A stretch of DNA of 64,000 nt from Streptomyces sp. DH37 (GTDB taxonomy: Bacteria > Actinomycetota > Actinomycetes > Streptomycetales > Streptomycetaceae): contig NZ_JARVKV010000002.1 in assembly GCF_029813835.1 (NCBI RefSeq), positions 164,574-228,573 on the forward strand, given 5' to 3'. Numbering within the stretch: position 1 is the stretch's first letter; the number at the start of each line of letters is the position of its first letter. Shown here piece after piece: positions 40,952 through 50,084 of this stretch. The position numbers and the translations under genes were made by a program. Under the pieces are notes generated by a model, which worked only from the letters and a program-made list of their open reading frames with translations, ran no database searches and was not told the origin of the DNA.

Positions 40952-42184
40952 GTGACCCCGACGCGTACAACAAGGCTGGAGAGAGGCCGCGGAGCCCTCG
41001 GCCCGGCGCTGGAACTCGTGCACACCGGACGCGCGCCCACCCGCGCGGTGCTCACCGCGGAACTCGGCGTGACGCGGGCGACCGCCGGAGCCGTGGCCGC
41101 CGAGCTGGAGGCGCTCGGGCTGATCACCGTCGACTCCCGGCCCGCCGTCGCCGCCGGTTCCCAGGGCCGTCCCTCCCACCGGCTGTCGGTCGATCCCGAC
41201 GGCCCGGTGGTCCTCGCCGCCCAGGTGCACGCCGACGGCTTCCGCGCCGCGCTCGTCGGGCTCGGCGGCCGGATCGTCGCCACCGTGCCCGGCGCCGTGA
41301 CCGTGGAGGCCGATCCGGCCCAGGTCCTCGGCGAGGTCGTCGGCGCCGGGGCGCGGCTGCTGCGCGAGACCGGGCGGCGCTGCCTGGGCGCGGGTCTGGC
41401 GGTGCCCTCCGCCGTCGCCGAGCCGGAGGGCACCGCCCTCAACCCGCTGCACCTGGCCTGGCCCCCGGGCGCGCCCGTGCGGGAGATCTTCACCCGGTGC
41501 CTGGCCGAGGCCGGCGTCACCGGCCCGTCCGGCGACGCGCCCGCGGCCGGCTTCGCCGCCAACGACGTCAACCTCGTCGCCCTGGCCGAGCACCGCCACG
41601 GCGCGGGACGCGGCGCCCGCGACCTGCTGTGCGTGGCCACCGGGCACCGCGGCGTCGGCGGCGCGCTCGTCCTCGACGGCCGTCTGCACACCGGGAGTTC
41701 GGGGCTGGCCCTGGAGGTCGGCCACCTGACCGTGGACCCGGGCGGCAGGTCCTGCCACTGCGGCGGACGGGGCTGCCTGGACGTCGAGACCGACCCGCTG
41801 GCCTTCCTGGAGGCCGCGGGCCGCGAGCCCGGCCCGGAGACCGGTCTGCTCAAGCGCGCCCTGGAACTGCTCCGCACGGAGTACGCCACCGACCCGGCCG
41901 TACGCGACGCCGCCCACCTGCTCATCGACCGGCTGGGCCTGGGCCTGGCCGGGCTGGTCAACATCCTCAACCCCGACCGGATCATCCTCGGGGGGCTGCA
42001 CCGCGCCCTGCTGGAGGCGGACGCCGAGCGGCTGCGCGCCGTCATCGCGGACCGCAGTCTGTGGGGGCGCAGCGGCGGAGTGCCCGTGCTGGCCTGCGAA
42101 CTGGACCACAGCAGCCTGGTCGGCGCCGCCGAGCTGGCCTGGCAGCCCGTCCTGGACGACCCGATGGTGACGGCGCGGGGCTGA
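40952..42184 (+). CDS. ROK-family transcriptional regulator
   Basis: A 410-residue NagC/XylR-type regulator with N-terminal DNA-binding domain (GRAPTRAVLTAELGVTRATA then VAAELEALGLITV, about residues 25-60) fused to a ROK sugar-binding fold. The latter shows LAAQVHADGFRAALVGLGGR, LAVPSAVAEPEGTALNPLHL, LLCVATGHRGVGGALVLDGR and zinc ligands in CHCGGRGCLDVETDPLAFL. GTG 40952 is six bases after CAGAAT, so it may be leaderless, although GGGAC could also serve. The controlled sugar genes are not identified. Confidence 0.9.
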   Translation: MTPTRTTRLERGRGALGPALELVHTGRAPTRAVLTAELGVTRATAGAVAAELEALGLITVDSRPAVAAGSQGRPSHRLSVDPDGPVVLAAQVHADGFRAALVGLGGRIVATVPGAVTVEADPAQVLGEVVGAGARLLRETGRRCLGAGLAVPSAVAEPEGTALNPLHLAWPPGAPVREIFTRCLAEAGVTGPSGDAPAAGFAANDVNLVALAEHRHGAGRGARDLLCVATGHRGVGGALVLDGRLHTGSSGLALEVGHLTVDPGGRSCHCGGRGCLDVETDPLAFLEAAGREPGPETGLLKRALELLRTEYATDPAVRDAAHLLIDRLGLGLAGLVNILNPDRIILGGLHRALLEADAERLRAVIADRSLWGRSGGVPVLACELDHSSLVGAAELAWQPVLDDPMVTARG

Positions 42185-42208
42185 GCCGCGCCCCGCGGGG
42201 CGGGCGGG

Positions 42209-42232
42209 GCGCCGGCCGTCGTACGCCGGCGC
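42209..42232. terminator. Hairpin between convergent genes
   Basis: GCGCCGGC and GCCGGCGC form an 8-bp stem with an eight-base loop between the ROK regulator and the convergent GHKL-type gene. Confidence 0.65.
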
Positions 42233-42268
42233 GGTCGGGGAACGGCCCCGCCGCGGCGCGGGCGCGCC

Positions 42269-42790
42269 TCAGACGCGCGGCAGCGGCTCCGGGGCGGGCA
42301 GCGGCCGCCGGTGCGGGGAAGCCCCCGCCGTACCCGCGCCCGCCGGGCCCGCTGCCGGAGCTGCCGTGTCCACTGTGTCCGCCGCGCCGTCGGCCGCCGC
42401 GCCGTCGGCCGGCGCGGCCGGGGCCGGTACCGGCAGGGTGATCCACGCGGTCTCGCCGGCGATGTCGCGCCGTGCCGGCCCGAGCCCGCCGCCGAGGGGC
42501 ACTCCCAGGAGCTGGACGGGGGAGAGCTGCGGCACCTGGTCGCGCACGGAGATCGTCAGCCGGTCCAGGCGCAGCGCGATCTCCACGGTGCAGCGCCCGT
42601 CCGGGCCCACGTGCCGGTGGACTCCCGCCAGCAGTTCGGCGACGCCGTCGGCCGCCGGGGCGACGAGCGCGTCCAGTTTCCAGTAGCGCAGCTGGGCCGA
42701 CACGATGCGGCGGACCTGACCGGCCCGGGAGGGCAGGGCCTGGAACTCCACCGTCCGCTGTCGGCCGGACGTGCTGTGGTGACTGATCAC
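42269..42790 (-). CDS. GHKL ATPase-fold (anti-sigma-factor-like) protein, degenerate N box
   Basis: A 173-residue protein similar to streptomycete pep-a2-type ATP-binding proteins and SpoIIAB/RsbW kinases. It opens VEFQALPSRAGQVRRIVSAQ then LRYWKLDALVAPAADGVAEL and CTVEIALRLDRLTISVRDQ. The N box reads VAELLAGVHRHVG; relatives have ELLTNVHRH, so the magnesium-coordinating asparagine is glycine. No clear G1 box follows; the C-terminal 50 residues are Ala/Pro-rich. ATP binding and kinase activity are doubtful; it may act as a binding partner only. Confidence 0.8.
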   Translation of the reverse strand: MISHHSTSGRQRTVEFQALPSRAGQVRRIVSAQLRYWKLDALVAPAADGVAELLAGVHRHVGPDGRCTVEIALRLDRLTISVRDQVPQLSPVQLLGVPLGGGLGPARRDIAGETAWITLPVPAPAAPADGAAADGAADTVDTAAPAAGPAGAGTAGASPHRRPLPAPEPLPRV

Positions 42791-42990
42791 GACTGCGGCT
42801 CCCTGATGGCGGTTGAGGGTGTCCGGACGACGTGAGAGAGCGCGTCAAGCGAGCTGACGGTCGCTACGGCACAGACATCAGCGTGATTCAGGTAGCAAAA
42901 GGGTGCAACTCGGGCATTCTTCTCGAGTGGAAGCGCCGGAGGGCGCCGGGCGGACCACCCGCCGGAGGCGGCGGTCCGCGGTGCGCGGCC

Positions 42991-43332
42991 TCAGCCGTCG
43001 GCGGGAGCCGTGCGCCGCTCCACCGCGAGCCCGGACGCCCCGGACGAGCGGGCGCGGGCTCCGTGCAGCGCCGCCACCAGGCCGTCGCGCATCTGCCCCT
43101 TCAGGCGCAGCGCGTACCAGGTGCCGTTGACGGCCGCCAGGGCCCGGCCGCGGGCGGCGTACCACGGCTCGCTGATGCGGACCTGCTCCACCGGCGCGCT
43201 GTCGATCTCCCGGCCGTAGCTGGTCAGCAGCACCAGCCGGCCGTCGCGGACGACGACCTGCCCGGCCCGGGTGAGCGATCGCAGCCACCGCGCTATCCGC
43301 ACTCCGGTGGCACTGAACTCGGGCTCCGCCAC
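42991..43332 (-). CDS. Conserved hypothetical protein (113 aa)
   Basis: Not assigned to a known family. The sequence begins MAEPEFSATGVRIARWLRSL, with beta-rich segments VVVRDGRLVLLTSYGREIDS and VNGTWYALRLKGQ, and an alanine-rich tail. It has no membrane segment or signal peptide. The start is GTG 43332. Normal third-position GC bias and protein-like composition support it as real. It stands alone between the GHKL-type gene (200 bp) and the DeoR gene (278 bp). The gaps on both sides show no further gene. Confidence 0.7.
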   Translation of the reverse strand: MAEPEFSATGVRIARWLRSLTRAGQVVVRDGRLVLLTSYGREIDSAPVEQVRISEPWYAARGRALAAVNGTWYALRLKGQMRDGLVAALHGARARSSGASGLAVERRTAPADG

Positions 43333-43610
43333 AGCGCAACGCCTCCCACCTCGTCACCGCCGGTCCGCCGTCACGGCCGGACCCTCACCGGCGCCACCCC
43401 CACCGGGTGCCCTGTCCTGCCAGAAGTCTGCACCCGTCCGGGCCGGGGCGCCAGGGTGTGCGCACCGCGCCACGCGCACTGCGGTACGCGCCGCACGGCG
43501 CGTGCGCCACCGGCGCGCGGCGGAGGGCGGCCGTGCCGCCGGTCGCCGCGCCGCACCCGGGTGCCCGTGCCCTCCGGCGCGGCCGGCCGTGGGCGCGCCA
43601 CCGCCGGGCC

Positions 43611-44456
43611 TCAGCGCTCCGCGCCGCCTCCGCCCCCGTCGGCCACCACCAGGTCCAGCTCCGGCAGCAGTTCGCGGATCTCCGCGCGCGTCTCCTCCGG
43701 CATGCCGCCGTCGGTCACCAGCGTGTCCACCTCCTCCAGCGAGGCGAACGAACTCAGGCCCACCGTCCCCCACTTGGTGTGGTCGGCGACGACCACCACC
43801 CGCCGCGCGGAGCGCACCAGACGGCGGTTGGTCTCCGCCTCGGCCAGATTGGGCGTGGACAGCCCGGCCTCGGCGGATATCCCGTGCACCCCCAGGAACA
43901 GCACGTCGAAGTGGAGCGAGCCGATCGCCGCGTCCGCCACCGGCCCCACCAGCGAGTCCGACGGGGTGCGCACCCCGCCGGTGAGCACCACCGTCGCCGC
44001 CCCCGGCAGCCCGCCCCGCGAGCCGTCCGCGCGCTGCGCGGCGTGGAAGACGTCCGCGACCCGCACCGAGTTGGTCACCACCGTCAGGTCCGGCACGTCC
44101 AGCAGGTGCCGGGCCAGCGCGTACGTCGTCGTCCCGCCGGAGAGCGCGATCGCGCCGCCCGGGGCGGCCATCGCCGCCGCGGCCCGCGCGATGTCCTCCT
44201 TGGCGCCCGGCTCCAGCGACGACTTCGCCTCGAACCCCGGCTCGTGCGTGCTCGTCCCCGACACCGGAACCGCGCCGCCGTGCACCTTCTCCAGCACGCC
44301 CTGCCGCGCCAGCGCGTCCAGGTCCCGGCGCACCGTCATGTCCGAGACGTTGAGCCTGCGGGTCAGCTCGTTGACCCGCGCCCCGCCGCGGCGTCTGACC
44401 TCTTCCAGGATGAGCGCGCGCCGCTGCTCCGCCAGGAGGTTCTGGTTGTCGCCCAC
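43611..44456 (-). CDS. DeoR/GlpR-family transcriptional regulator
   Basis: A 281-residue DeoR-type sugar regulator. DNA binding: RRALILEEVRRRGGARVNEL then RRLNVSDMTVRRDLDALARQ and GVLEKVHGGAV (about residues 11-62). The sugar-phosphate-sensing domain has ALSGGTTTYALARHL, TVVTNSVRVADVF, VVLTGGVRTPSDSLVGP and VVVADHTKWGTVGL. GTG 44456 is the start. No metabolic gene is adjacent, so the regulon is not visible. It is divergent from the large membrane protein gene. Confidence 0.92.
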   Translation of the reverse strand: MGDNQNLLAEQRRALILEEVRRRGGARVNELTRRLNVSDMTVRRDLDALARQGVLEKVHGGAVPVSGTSTHEPGFEAKSSLEPGAKEDIARAAAAMAAPGGAIALSGGTTTYALARHLLDVPDLTVVTNSVRVADVFHAAQRADGSRGGLPGAATVVLTGGVRTPSDSLVGPVADAAIGSLHFDVLFLGVHGISAEAGLSTPNLAEAETNRRLVRSARRVVVVADHTKWGTVGLSSFASLEEVDTLVTDGGMPEETRAEIRELLPELDLVVADGGGGGAER

Positions 44457-44698
44457 CTGCTGGTCCGTCCCTTCTCGTCCACCGGCGGCCGCACGCGCGC
44501 CCGTGCGCCCGTGCGCGCGGATAACGGGCATCTGTTCGGCCCCATCCTTCCACGGGGCCCCGGCGCCCCCCGAGGCGCGATCGTGACGCACCGGTACGCC
44601 GGTCGGGCTGCGCCCGGGGCCCCGGAACCACCATCCTGGATGCCGTCGCGGAGAACGCGGCGGACGACGGGGACACACGCAGATCGGGGGAGGGCAGC

Positions 44699-47122
44699 AT
44701 GTCCGAGAACCGGCCGGGACCACCGGCGGGGCCGCGCCGTGATCCAGGGGAACCGGCACTGGAACTCCTGGTGCACGGCGTCGGCGGCACCACACCGCAG
44801 GAGATGCTCGGCGATCCGCGCACGGTGCGGATCACCGGCGACGACACCGCAGGCATCCACCGCCGCACCGACGACGCGGACGCCGAGGACCGCCTCGGGA
44901 GGTACTCCGGCGGACTGACCGCCGACCTGTCGGCCGACCCCGGTGCCGAACCGGCGGCCGACCGCGCCCGGCGGCGGCCGATCCCCGAGGCGTACTGCTG
45001 GTCCAACCTCACCTCCGGCAACAGCGCCCGCGCCCTGTGGCTGCTCCTGCTGCCGTTCATGGTCGCCAACCTCGCCCACTGGATGCGCCCCGCCGCCCCC
45101 GCCCGCCACCTCGGCCAGCGGATCTACGACGTCCTGGTGCGGCTGGTGGCGCTCTCCCTGACCGTGCTCCTCACCGCCGCCGCCTGCGAGGTCGCGCTCG
45201 ACCTCGCGGCCTGGCAGTGCGCCGGCTCCGAGCGCTGCGCGCGCGGCAAGTCCTGGCTCGGGCCGCTCGCCGGGGGCTGGTGGTCGGCGCCCGGGCGCCG
45301 CCTGGTCCTGGCCGCGCTGGTGCCCACCGCCCTCACCGGACTGCTGTGGTGGCTGTCGCACCGCACCTGGAGCGCCTACGAGTCCGCCTCGCCGCCCCCG
45401 CGCCCGCCCGGCCCGGCCCGGCCGCTGCCCGGCGGCGAGCGGCCCGCGCTCTCCCTGCCGGGCTTCTGGTACGGCCGTCGCCTGGTCTCCCGGCTGCGCG
45501 CCGCCCACACCGCCGCCGGGCTGCTCACGGTGGCCACCGCCCTGCTGGCCGCCACCGTCGCCCACGACCGCCGGCCCGGCGGCGCCGCCGTACCGGAGGC
45601 CCTGGGCTGGGCGCTGTCCGCCGCCGTCGCGGCGGGCTGGGCGGCGACCGTGCTGGTCGCGGTCCGCAAGGGCCGCACCGAGTCCGAACCGGACGAGCGG
45701 ATCGACCGGTGGGCCTCGAAGATCCTGCCGGGCGCCGCGCTCGGCGTGCTCGCGCTGACCGCCGTGTACGCGGCCTGGGAGCGCCCCGGCTGGTCCTCCT
45801 CCGCCCAACTGCCCGGCACCGGCGTGTTCGCCTGGCTCGCGCTCCTCCAGGGCGCGCTGACGGCCGCCATCGCCGCCACCGCGTACGTCCTGCACCGGGC
45901 GGCGCCGCCCGGCTCGTGCGCCGGGCGGTGCGCCATGGGCGGGATGGGCGGCGCCGCGGTCGCCTTACTGGCCTGCGCGCTCGGCGGGGTGCTCACCGGC
46001 GGCGTGGCCCAGCGCGTGGCGGACTGGCTGGACAAGGACGGCACCCCGGGCGTGGCCGGCGGCGCCATCGCCGGGCCGCCGGTGCTGCTGAGCTGGCAGG
46101 CCGCCGTGATCCCCGTCCTGCTGCTGGTCGTGGTGGCCTTCGCGCTGGGCGCCGCGGTGCGGGCGGAGCGGACGCGCCGGCGGCTCACCCCGCGGGTCGT
46201 CGACTCCTACGAGGGCGAGCGCCGCGAACTGGAGTCCCGCAGCCGCCAGATCGCCCGCGCGGTCGCCTGGGCCCGGCTGACCGACTCCGCGCCCGTGCTG
46301 ATCGCCTCCGTCACCGTCACCACGGTGCTGCTGGGAGCCGGCGCCCTGGCGGGCGCGGCCCGCACCGGCCTGCCGCCGGGTCCGGCCGCGGCCTCCTGGC
46401 CCGGCCCGCTGCCCGCCCTGGCCGAGACGGTCCAGGCGCTCGGCTCCTGGCTGATGGGCGCGATGGTGGTGGTGCTGGTGGCGATGGGCCGCCGCGCCTA
46501 CCGCGACGCCGCCGCCCGCCGCACCATCGGCATCCTGTGGGACGTGGGCACCTTCTGGCCGCGCGCCGCCCACCCCTTCGCCCCGCCCTGCTACGCCGAG
46601 CGCGCGGTGCCGGACCTGACGTGGCGGATGTGCACCTGGACCGCGCGGACCGGCGGCCGGCTGGTGATCTCCGGGCACTCCCAGGGCAGCGTGCTGGCCG
46701 CCGCCGCCGTCTGGCAGCTCGACCCGGACACCCGGGGACGGGTCGCGCTGCTCACCTACGGCTCCCCGCTGGAGCGGCTCTACGGACGCTGGTTCCCCGC
46801 CTGCTTCGGCCCCGGTCCGCTGCGCGCCCTGAGCGAGGAGGTGGACTGCTGGCGGAACCTGTGGCGGCTCACCGACCCGATCGGCGGCCCGGTGATGGTG
46901 GCGCAGGACGACGGTCCGGACGTGGACCGGGGCCCGCTGAAGGACCCGCTGCACTACGGCCGCACCCCCGAGCACCCGCTGCCCGCACCGGTCCTGGGCC
47001 ACGGCGACTACCAGGCCGACCCCGCCTTCGACGCCGAACGCGCCCAGCTGCTGGACCGGCTGGACCGGCTGGCCGCCGGACGCGAGGCGCCCTGCGTACC
47101 GGCCCAGCCCGAGCGGGGCTAG
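44699..47122 (+). CDS. Multi-pass membrane protein with lipase-like split alpha/beta-hydrolase motifs
   Basis: An 807-residue integral membrane protein of uncertain family. The N-terminus has LELLVHGVGGTTPQEML (about residues 21-37), an HG-x-G oxyanion-type motif, followed by about nine hydrophobic segments between residues 115 and 600, for example ALWLLLLPFMVANLAHWM. Near the C-terminus GGRLVISGHSQGSVLAAAAV (GHSQG near residue 659) provides a nucleophile elbow, and TYGSPLERLYGRWFP resembles class 3 lipase ends. The two hydrolase halves are thus separated by the membrane domain. GGGGGAGG precedes ATG 44699. A membrane lipase or esterase is plausible, but the substrate is unknown. Confidence 0.75.
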   Translation: MSENRPGPPAGPRRDPGEPALELLVHGVGGTTPQEMLGDPRTVRITGDDTAGIHRRTDDADAEDRLGRYSGGLTADLSADPGAEPAADRARRRPIPEAYCWSNLTSGNSARALWLLLLPFMVANLAHWMRPAAPARHLGQRIYDVLVRLVALSLTVLLTAAACEVALDLAAWQCAGSERCARGKSWLGPLAGGWWSAPGRRLVLAALVPTALTGLLWWLSHRTWSAYESASPPPRPPGPARPLPGGERPALSLPGFWYGRRLVSRLRAAHTAAGLLTVATALLAATVAHDRRPGGAAVPEALGWALSAAVAAGWAATVLVAVRKGRTESEPDERIDRWASKILPGAALGVLALTAVYAAWERPGWSSSAQLPGTGVFAWLALLQGALTAAIAATAYVLHRAAPPGSCAGRCAMGGMGGAAVALLACALGGVLTGGVAQRVADWLDKDGTPGVAGGAIAGPPVLLSWQAAVIPVLLLVVVAFALGAAVRAERTRRRLTPRVVDSYEGERRELESRSRQIARAVAWARLTDSAPVLIASVTVTTVLLGAGALAGAARTGLPPGPAAASWPGPLPALAETVQALGSWLMGAMVVVLVAMGRRAYRDAAARRTIGILWDVGTFWPRAAHPFAPPCYAERAVPDLTWRMCTWTARTGGRLVISGHSQGSVLAAAAVWQLDPDTRGRVALLTYGSPLERLYGRWFPACFGPGPLRALSEEVDCWRNLWRLTDPIGGPVMVAQDDGPDVDRGPLKDPLHYGRTPEHPLPAPVLGHGDYQADPAFDAERAQLLDRLDRLAAGREAPCVPAQPERG

Positions 47123-47130
47123 CGCCGTGC

Positions 47131-47178
47131 CGGCTCCGGGCGGACTCCCCGCCCGGAGCCGCCGGTCGCGCCGCGACC
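47131..47178. terminator. Two hairpins between convergent genes
   Basis: CGGCTCCGGGC/GCCCGGAGCCG (47131-47161, 11-bp stem) and GGTCGC/GCGACC (47164-47178) lie between the membrane protein gene and the convergent AAA gene. Confidence 0.75.
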
Positions 47179-47215
47179 GCCCGTGACCCGGGAAACCGGG
47201 GCCGGGGGGCCGGAA

Positions 47216-49642
47216 CTAGTGCCGCGGACCCCGCGGCAGGTCCTCGGGGTGGAGCAGCGTCAGGGCGTCGGTGTCCGGGTCGTCGAGCTGGGCGACCCGG
47301 CCCGCGTGCCGCTCGACCATGGCCTCGAAGGTCTGCCGCGCGGTGCGGCCGTTGCCGAACGAGGGTCCCTTGGGAAGCTCCGTGAAGTACGCCAGCAGCG
47401 CCTCGGCCGTCCCCTCGGCGAGCTGGTACTCGTGCTCCTCCGCCTGCTGCCCGACGATCCGCAGCAGCTCCTCGGGCGTGTAGTCGCCGAAGGCGATGGT
47501 CCGCGAGAACCGGGAGGCCACACCGGGGTTGACGTCCAGGAAGCGCCTCATCTCCGCGGTGTAGCCGGCGACGATGACGACCACCTCGTCGCGGTGGTCC
47601 TCCATCAGCTTCACCAGGGTGTCGATCGCCTCCCGGCCGAAGTCCCGCCCGGAGTCCTCGGGGGAGAGGGCGTACGCCTCGTCGATGAACAGCACGCCGC
47701 CGCGCGCCCGGTCGAACGCCTCCTGGGTGCGGATCGCCGTCGAGCCGATGTGCTCGCCCACCAGGTCCACCCGGGAGACCTCGACCAGATGGCCGCGCTC
47801 CAGCACCCCGAGCGAGTGCAGGATCTCCCCGTAGAGCCGGGCGACCGTGGTCTTGCCGGTGCCGGGGGGACCGGTGAACACCAGGTGCCGGCGCACCGAG
47901 GCCGCCTTGAGGCCGGCCTCCCGGCGTCTGCGGCCCACCTCGATCATGTCGATGAGGGCCCGCACCTCCCGCTTGACGCTCTCCAGGCCCACCAGCGCGT
48001 CGAGTTCGCCCAGCACCTCCTTCGAGGGCCGTGCCGGCTTCTCCGGCTCCCCCGGCCCCCCGGGCGCCCCGCCGGGGGCGGGCGCGGCCGACTGCTGGGG
48101 TATGCCGCCGAGCAGGCCGGCGGTCTGGACGGCCGGGACCGCCGGAGGCCCGGGCTCGGGCGCGACGGGCGCGGCGCTCCGGTCGCTGGTGCAGTCCTCG
48201 GCGACGGGCACCCCGTCGGCGAACTCGTAGCCCCCGCGTGCGCACCGCTCGGTGCGGCAGCGGCGCAGCGTGGTGCGGCAGCCGTCGATCACGTGGAAGC
48301 CGTAGCCCTGGGAGCCGGTCACCCGGCACTCGGAGAAGGTGCCCCGGCCCTCGGCGGAGACGTAGAAGCCCGCCTCGGAGGGGCCGGTCACGGTGCAGCG
48401 CTCGATCTCCGGGTCGGCGCCCTTGGTGACGATCACCCCCGTCCCCGCGGCGTCGATCGTGCAGTTCGCCAGGGTGCCGCCGCTGCCGTGGTCGCGGAAC
48501 CAGGCGCCGGTGGTGGCCTCCCGGATGCGGCAGTCGTCCAGCTGGACCGTCCCGCCGTCGCTCACCGACACCGCCGTGTTGCGCACCTGCGCCAGATCGC
48601 TGTCGAGGACGTCGGCCCGCGAGCCCCGGTCCAGTACGAACAGCGCGTCCGGCACGTCGTGCACCCGGCAGGAGTCCAGCAGGGCCGAGGCGCCGTCGCT
48701 CACCCACACCGCCGGGTAGTCGCCCGTGCTCTCCCGGATCTCGCACCCGTTGGCGTCCACGCGGGTGCCCGGGTCCCACACCGACAGCCCGTTGCGTCCG
48801 AAGCGGCGCACCGTGGAGCGGGTCAGCGTCAGCACCGAGCGCGAGCGCAGGTCGACCGCGTTCTCCGGGATGTCGTGGATCTCGCAGTCGGCGAGGGTGA
48901 GCACCGCGTCGGTGTCCAGGGTGACGCCGTCGGCGGAGGTGCGGTGCACCCGGCAGTCGGTGAGGTGCCCGGCCGCCCGGGAGGCCACCTGCACACCGGC
49001 GCCCTTGATCTCGTACACCTCGCAGCCCACGGCCTCCACCGCGCTGCCCTCACCGGACAGCGACAGACCGGCGCCCGAGGCGTGGTGGATCCGGCAGCGC
49101 TCCAGCCGGGGGTGTGCGCCGTCGTGCACCGCGATGCCGGACTGCCCGGCCGCGACCACCTCGCACTCCTCGAACAGCCCGCCCGCGCCGCCGCTCACGC
49201 TGATGCCCAGCCCGGCCGGGTTGTCCACGGTGCAGCGGCGCAGGGTCGGCCGGGCTCCCGACCGCACCTCGATCCCGGACGCCGACCGCGTCATCACCCG
49301 CAGCCCGGACAGCTCGGCGACGCAGTCCTCGATCAGCAGCGCGGGCGCCGCCGCGTCCTGCCCCTCGATCTGGAGGTCGCGCACGACCGCCGTGGCGCGC
49401 ACGGTCAGCGCCACCCCGTCGGTGGGGGCGATGCGCACCGAACCGGCGTCCGCGCGCTCGGGACCGCGCAGGGTGACGGCGCGCTCGATCACCAGGTTCT
49501 CGCGGTAGGTGCCGGGGGACACGGTCAGCACGTCCCCGTCACCGGCGGCGGAGAGGGCGGCGGAGAGGGTGGCGTAGTCTCCCGTGCGGCGCCGCCACCG
49601 CGACGAGCTGGTGTGCGTCACCTGGACCAAGCCCTGTGCCAT
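47216..49642 (-). CDS. Parallel beta-helix / CbxX-CfqX AAA+ ATPase fusion
   Basis: An 808-residue protein with two parts. Residues about 20-500 form a right-handed parallel beta-helix with repeats of roughly 22-23 residues: [61 protein letters not shown] Pro/Ala linker follows. Residues about 545-805 are an AAA+ ATPase of the CbxX/CfqX (EccA-like) class: [20 protein letters not shown] (Walker A near 592), [12 protein letters not shown] (Walker B near 650), [11 protein letters not shown] and an arginine finger region [12 protein letters not shown]. No signal peptide. EccA-type ATPases serve type VII secretion, but no ESX genes are here. ATG 49642 begins [14 protein letters not shown]. Confidence 0.88.
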   Translation of the reverse strand: MAQGLVQVTHTSSSRWRRRTGDYATLSAALSAAGDGDVLTVSPGTYRENLVIERAVTLRGPERADAGSVRIAPTDGVALTVRATAVVRDLQIEGQDAAAPALLIEDCVAELSGLRVMTRSASGIEVRSGARPTLRRCTVDNPAGLGISVSGGAGGLFEECEVVAAGQSGIAVHDGAHPRLERCRIHHASGAGLSLSGEGSAVEAVGCEVYEIKGAGVQVASRAAGHLTDCRVHRTSADGVTLDTDAVLTLADCEIHDIPENAVDLRSRSVLTLTRSTVRRFGRNGLSVWDPGTRVDANGCEIRESTGDYPAVWVSDGASALLDSCRVHDVPDALFVLDRGSRADVLDSDLAQVRNTAVSVSDGGTVQLDDCRIREATTGAWFRDHGSGGTLANCTIDAAGTGVIVTKGADPEIERCTVTGPSEAGFYVSAEGRGTFSECRVTGSQGYGFHVIDGCRTTLRRCRTERCARGGYEFADGVPVAEDCTSDRSAAPVAPEPGPPAVPAVQTAGLLGGIPQQSAAPAPGGAPGGPGEPEKPARPSKEVLGELDALVGLESVKREVRALIDMIEVGRRRREAGLKAASVRRHLVFTGPPGTGKTTVARLYGEILHSLGVLERGHLVEVSRVDLVGEHIGSTAIRTQEAFDRARGGVLFIDEAYALSPEDSGRDFGREAIDTLVKLMEDHRDEVVVIVAGYTAEMRRFLDVNPGVASRFSRTIAFGDYTPEELLRIVGQQAEEHEYQLAEGTAEALLAYFTELPKGPSFGNGRTARQTFEAMVERHAGRVAQLDDPDTDALTLLHPEDLPRGPRH

Positions 49643-50084
49643 GGACCGCCTTGCCCCAAACCTCGTGCGAACGTCGATCGCGCTGTCGCGCGCATCCGGA
49701 TGCACCACCGTAGCGTGTGCCGGACCGATGGGATGACCGGTCCGCCCGCCGGGGCCGGTACGGGTCCGGCGCGCGTCCGCCCCGCCGGGTCCACGTCCGT
49801 CCGGCCGTCCGGCACGCCCCCGTTCACCCGCCCGGGGCGCGCGGGTGGGCGGGTGAACGGGTGAACGAAAAGGGGCGCGGACCGCGGCCCCGGGGAGGCC
49901 CGCGCAACCGCCGGCGGCCCCGCGGCGAGGGGGAGGCGGCGCGGAGGCCCCGGAGGCCCCGGGGCCGGCCCGGCGCCCTCCGGGAGCGGCAGGGGTCTGA
50001 TCCGCCCGCCGCGGGGGACTGTGGTCCTCACACACCCGCACCCGCCGCGGCCCGCGGGCCGCCTCCCCCGGAGACGTGAGGACA
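49643..50084. other. 442-bp divergent intergenic region
   Basis: Lies between the AAA gene and the universal stress protein gene. No gene is supported. Its main feature is a long inverted repeat (49819-49861). The remaining sequence is GC-rich with no recognised promoter hexamers. Confidence 0.55.
49819..49861. repeat. 15-bp perfect inverted repeat in a divergent spacer
   Basis: CCCGTTCACCCGCCC (49819-49833) and GGGCGGGTGAACGGG (49847-49861) are perfect reverse complements separated by 13 bases. GTTCACCC is repeated again just outside the right arm on the minus strand, giving an 8-bp spaced direct repeat. The position upstream of both genes argues against a simple terminator. Confidence 0.8.

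Noticed and set aside
44363..45895. Long minus-strand frame upstream of the DeoR gene
   Set aside because: It is antisense to the membrane protein gene. The DeoR start at GTG 44456 fits the family N-terminus.
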